From the NCBI GenBank assembly GCA_022791975.1, contig JAAWAC010000042.1:1-36790 (forward strand): DNA of 36,790 bases. Reading direction: 5' to 3'. Origin of the DNA: Lachnospiraceae bacterium. GTDB taxonomy: Bacteria > Bacillota > Clostridia > Lachnospirales > Lachnospiraceae. The position numbers were made by a program, and so were the translations under genes. Under the pieces are notes generated by a model that was given only the letters and a program-made list of their open reading frames with translations, searched no databases and had not been told where the DNA came from. Numbering within the stretch: the stretch's first letter is position 1; the number at the start of each line of letters is the position of its first letter. Of this stretch, positions 34,989 through 36,790 are shown in pieces.

Positions 34989-35993
34989 ATGAAGAAGGGA
35001 ATTTGCATAGCCGGAAATATGATTGTGGATGTGACCTATCCCATTGAGGGATGGCCCAGAGAGAGTGAGCTGGCCCGGATCACAGGAAGCGCCACCAGAT
35101 CCGTGGGAGGAGCAGTCTGCAATGTGGTGACAGATTTGGCCCGGCTGGATGAGACCCTGCCTCTATATGCCCTGGGCGTTATTGGGGAGGACCAGGAGGG
35201 AGATTTTATTCTGGAGCAGCTGCGACCATATAGGCGGGTGGATCTGTCATTGGTGAAGCGCCAGGGCGTTACAGCCTTTACCTCTGTGATGAGCAGCGAC
35301 GCCACCAAAACCCGGACCTTTTTTCATTTCCAGGGAGCAAATGCGTCTTTTGACGAGAGTTGCATGGACTGGGAGAGAGTGGAGGCGGACATTCTCCATG
35401 TAGGGTATATTCTTGTGCTGGATGCCCTGGATCAGGAGGATGAGGAATATGGAACGAAGATGGCCCGGCTGTTGCATCACGCCCAGAGCCGGGGCATTCG
35501 GACCTCCATTGATGTGGCCAGCGAGACGGGAGATCGGTTTCAGAGGCTGGTACCTCCAGCGCTGAAATATACCGATTACTGTGTGATCAACGAGTTGGAG
35601 GCCCAACAGGTGACGGGTATTCTTCTTCGGGATTCCAAGGGCCAGCTGTATCCGGAACATATGCAGGCAGCTCTGGAGCAGATGGGGAAGCTGGGGGTCT
35701 CTACCTGGGCGGTGATTCACTGTCCGGAGGGAGGATTTGGTATGGATTCCAGGGGAAACTATATCTGCCAGGACAGCTTGCAGCTTCCCGAAGGATATAT
35801 CCGGGGCACAGTGGGAGCTGGGGATGCCTTTTGCTCTGGCGTGCTTTATGGGGCCTATCAGGGGTGGTCATTGGCGGAGAGTTTGCGTCTGGCCGTCTGT
35901 GCCGCCGGAGCCTCCCTGTCGGAAGCCGGCGCTTCAGAGGGAATGAGGCCATTGGCGGAGGTGTTGGAGCTTTGGGAGAAATTTGGGAGATAA
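34989..35993 (+). CDS. PfkB-family carbohydrate kinase
   Basis: The 334-residue ribokinase-fold enzyme starts MKKGICIAGNMIVDVTYP; AGAGGAT lies in the end of the aldolase gene, 7 nt upstream. An N-terminal substrate region includes GSATRSVGGAVCNVV (conserved GG), and the C-terminal ATP site is GTVGAGDAFCSGVLYG with the catalytic Asp near residue 278. The substrate is unknown; with the adjacent aldolase it may make the bisphosphate that the aldolase splits, as in the tagatose pathway. No phosphotransferase or ABC transporter is visible within the window. Confidence 0.92.
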   Translation: MKKGICIAGNMIVDVTYPIEGWPRESELARITGSATRSVGGAVCNVVTDLARLDETLPLYALGVIGEDQEGDFILEQLRPYRRVDLSLVKRQGVTAFTSVMSSDATKTRTFFHFQGANASFDESCMDWERVEADILHVGYILVLDALDQEDEEYGTKMARLLHHAQSRGIRTSIDVASETGDRFQRLVPPALKYTDYCVINELEAQQVTGILLRDSKGQLYPEHMQAALEQMGKLGVSTWAVIHCPEGGFGMDSRGNYICQDSLQLPEGYIRGTVGAGDAFCSGVLYGAYQGWSLAESLRLAVCAAGASLSEAGASEGMRPLAEVLELWEKFGR

Positions 35994-36008
35994 AGATATG
36001 GGGAATAT

Positions 36009-36277
36009 TTAGTTGTTATGGTTTGTGCTTATTGTGACAGGTTGTTTCTGCATTTCAGTCAGGTTTTTGTGAAGTGGGATTGCCATGAATATGGTTATGA
36101 CTGGGGAAAGTACAGCAGCAATCGGCTGGACATACATAATCCCATGTAGCCTCCATAGCATTGGCAGAAAATAGCCATTGGGAACAGAGCCAATCCTATA
36201 TCGAAAATCACACAGAAAACCGTAGACCAAAGAATGGAAGTGTTGATTGCTCCTCTTGCGTGACAGATAAATTTCTG
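36009..36277 (-). pseudogene. Frameshifted C-terminal remnant of a MATE efflux transporter
   Basis: Two overlapping minus-strand frames together read like the end of a MATE transporter. The first gives RGAINTSILWSTVFCVIF followed by GLALFPMAIF; the second continues as FLPMLWRLHGIMYVQPIA, then PVITIFMAIPLHKNL. The switch lies near 36160-36170. Only about 85 residues of a normal 450 remain, and a stop (TAG) closes the frame upstream near 36278, so this is a decayed fragment. The gap 36278-36420 holds nothing that I can support. Confidence 0.75.
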
Positions 36278-36423
36278 CTATAATTGCGTTAGTATTTTTG
36301 TGCAATTTTTTGAAAGAGAGCTTGACAAATATGATGATCTGTGCCATTCTCAGGCAAGCAAGGCGGAATTCTGACTATGTAGTCTGGAAAATTTTTCATG
36401 CTCAATTTTATATGGTCAAAAAT

Positions 36424-36471
36424 GGCGCTCTTATGCCTGCAGGAAACTGTATGGCGGAGAGCGCCTTTTTT
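36424..36471. terminator. Bidirectional terminator-like hairpin
   Basis: GGCGCTCT (36424-36431) pairs with AGAGCGCC (36458-36465) across a 26-nt loop, with TTTTTT after it and AAAAA just before it. Its gene of origin is no longer present on the left. Confidence 0.75.
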
Positions 36472-36555
36472 GAATATCAGCGGTGCTCCATTCACCTACT
36501 GGGAAAGCAAACGCTTATAGTTTAATCAGGTGGGAGGTAACGAAAATATTGGCAA

Positions 36556-36790
36556 ATGGGTAAAAAATATTTGTTGTTGGGATGGCCTGCCTGCTGGCTT
36601 TGTGGCTTGTAGGCTGCTATGAATACCGGGGGCCCTATACCAAGGCGGATGTAGAGGAATACCTGACAGGAAGATACCCGGATGAAATAACCCATATCCG
36701 GCAAAATGGGCTTCAGACCTGGGACTGTTGGTTTGATGAACTGCCGGATGCGGTTTTCCAGGTTTGGGTAGGCCAGGGCGGAGGCGATCC
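36556..36790 (+). CDS. Partial lipoprotein gene with signal peptide out of frame
   Basis: From 36582 to the window end one frame encodes MACLLALWLVGC (lipobox LVGC) followed by YEYRGPYTKADVEEYL and a Trp-rich, acidic segment, which reads as a real secreted protein that I do not recognise. The basic start expected of its signal peptide, MGKK, is present from ATG 36556 but in another frame. One extra A in the A6 run (36562-36567) would join them into a normal signal. A TTG at 36549, well placed after GGGAGGT (36532-36538), is in frame but meets TAA at once (36561-36563). Either the gene is broken, or starts at 36582 with a short signal, or the run is slippery. It continues beyond the window. 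Confidence 0.55.

Noticed and set aside
36298..36525. A 75-codon open frame before the last lipoprotein
   Set aside because: It runs through the bidirectional hairpin at 36424-36471 and has no ribosome site or recognisable sequence.

Overview
The window looks like chromosomal DNA from a spore-forming, low-to-mid GC anaerobic Firmicute, most likely Lachnospiraceae. This is inferred from gene content and gene order, not from any search. Supporting signs are a paired glgC/glgD, a dnaD-dnaC helicase-loading pair, spoVG, a PdaA-type spore-cortex deacetylase, a tryptophan T-box leader, a stand-alone TrpB2, strong GGAGG-type ribosome sites and occasional GTG/TTG starts.

Layout. 1-976: trailer end of a type I-C CRISPR array; its leader and cas genes must lie to the left. 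Canonical 33-bp repeats decay step by step, and at least two further in-register fossil repeats lie beyond the recognisable array. 1039-2130: a flavodoxin and a Nim/PNPOx-like flavoprotein, both on the minus strand. 2333-7019: a lipoprotein with a C-type-lectin-like domain, a TPR protein and a HAMP histidine kinase/OmpR-type regulator pair. 7118-12120 (minus): murC, then dnaD-dnaC-prs; five perfect DnaA boxes in two clusters sit between murC and dnaD. 12434-15150: the glycogen operon glgC-glgD followed by spoVG and a terminator. 15378-15524: a 48-residue Cys/His-rich protein. 15782-22054: pth-mfd and two PrsA/SurA-like lipoproteins. 22326-27113: a GH25 muramidase lipoprotein, pdaA and glpK. 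27204-30103 (minus): trpB2 under a T-box with a UGG specifier, a YigZ-family protein and a small DUF6514-like protein. 30382-32976: a class A penicillin-binding protein. 33044-35993: a DeoR-family regulator divergent from a class II aldolase and a PfkB kinase. 36009-36790: a frameshifted MATE remnant, a terminator, and the start of a lipoprotein whose signal peptide is out of frame.

How the parts fit. Much of the window is housekeeping for growth and envelope building: peptidoglycan precursor (murC), polymerisation (PBP1A), remodelling (GH25, PdaA), extracytoplasmic folding (two PPIase-like lipoproteins), replication initiation (dnaD/dnaC) and nucleotide supply (prs). The glg genes make ADP-glucose for storage. 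The aldolase/kinase/DeoR set looks like a small sugar-catabolic module of unknown substrate. The most informative signals are the CRISPR fossil trailer, the DnaA-box clusters upstream of the helicase-loader operon, the Trp T-box on TrpB2, the small Cys/His protein and the candidate DeoR operator. I saw no defence, toxin-antitoxin, phage or transposon module other than the CRISPR array.
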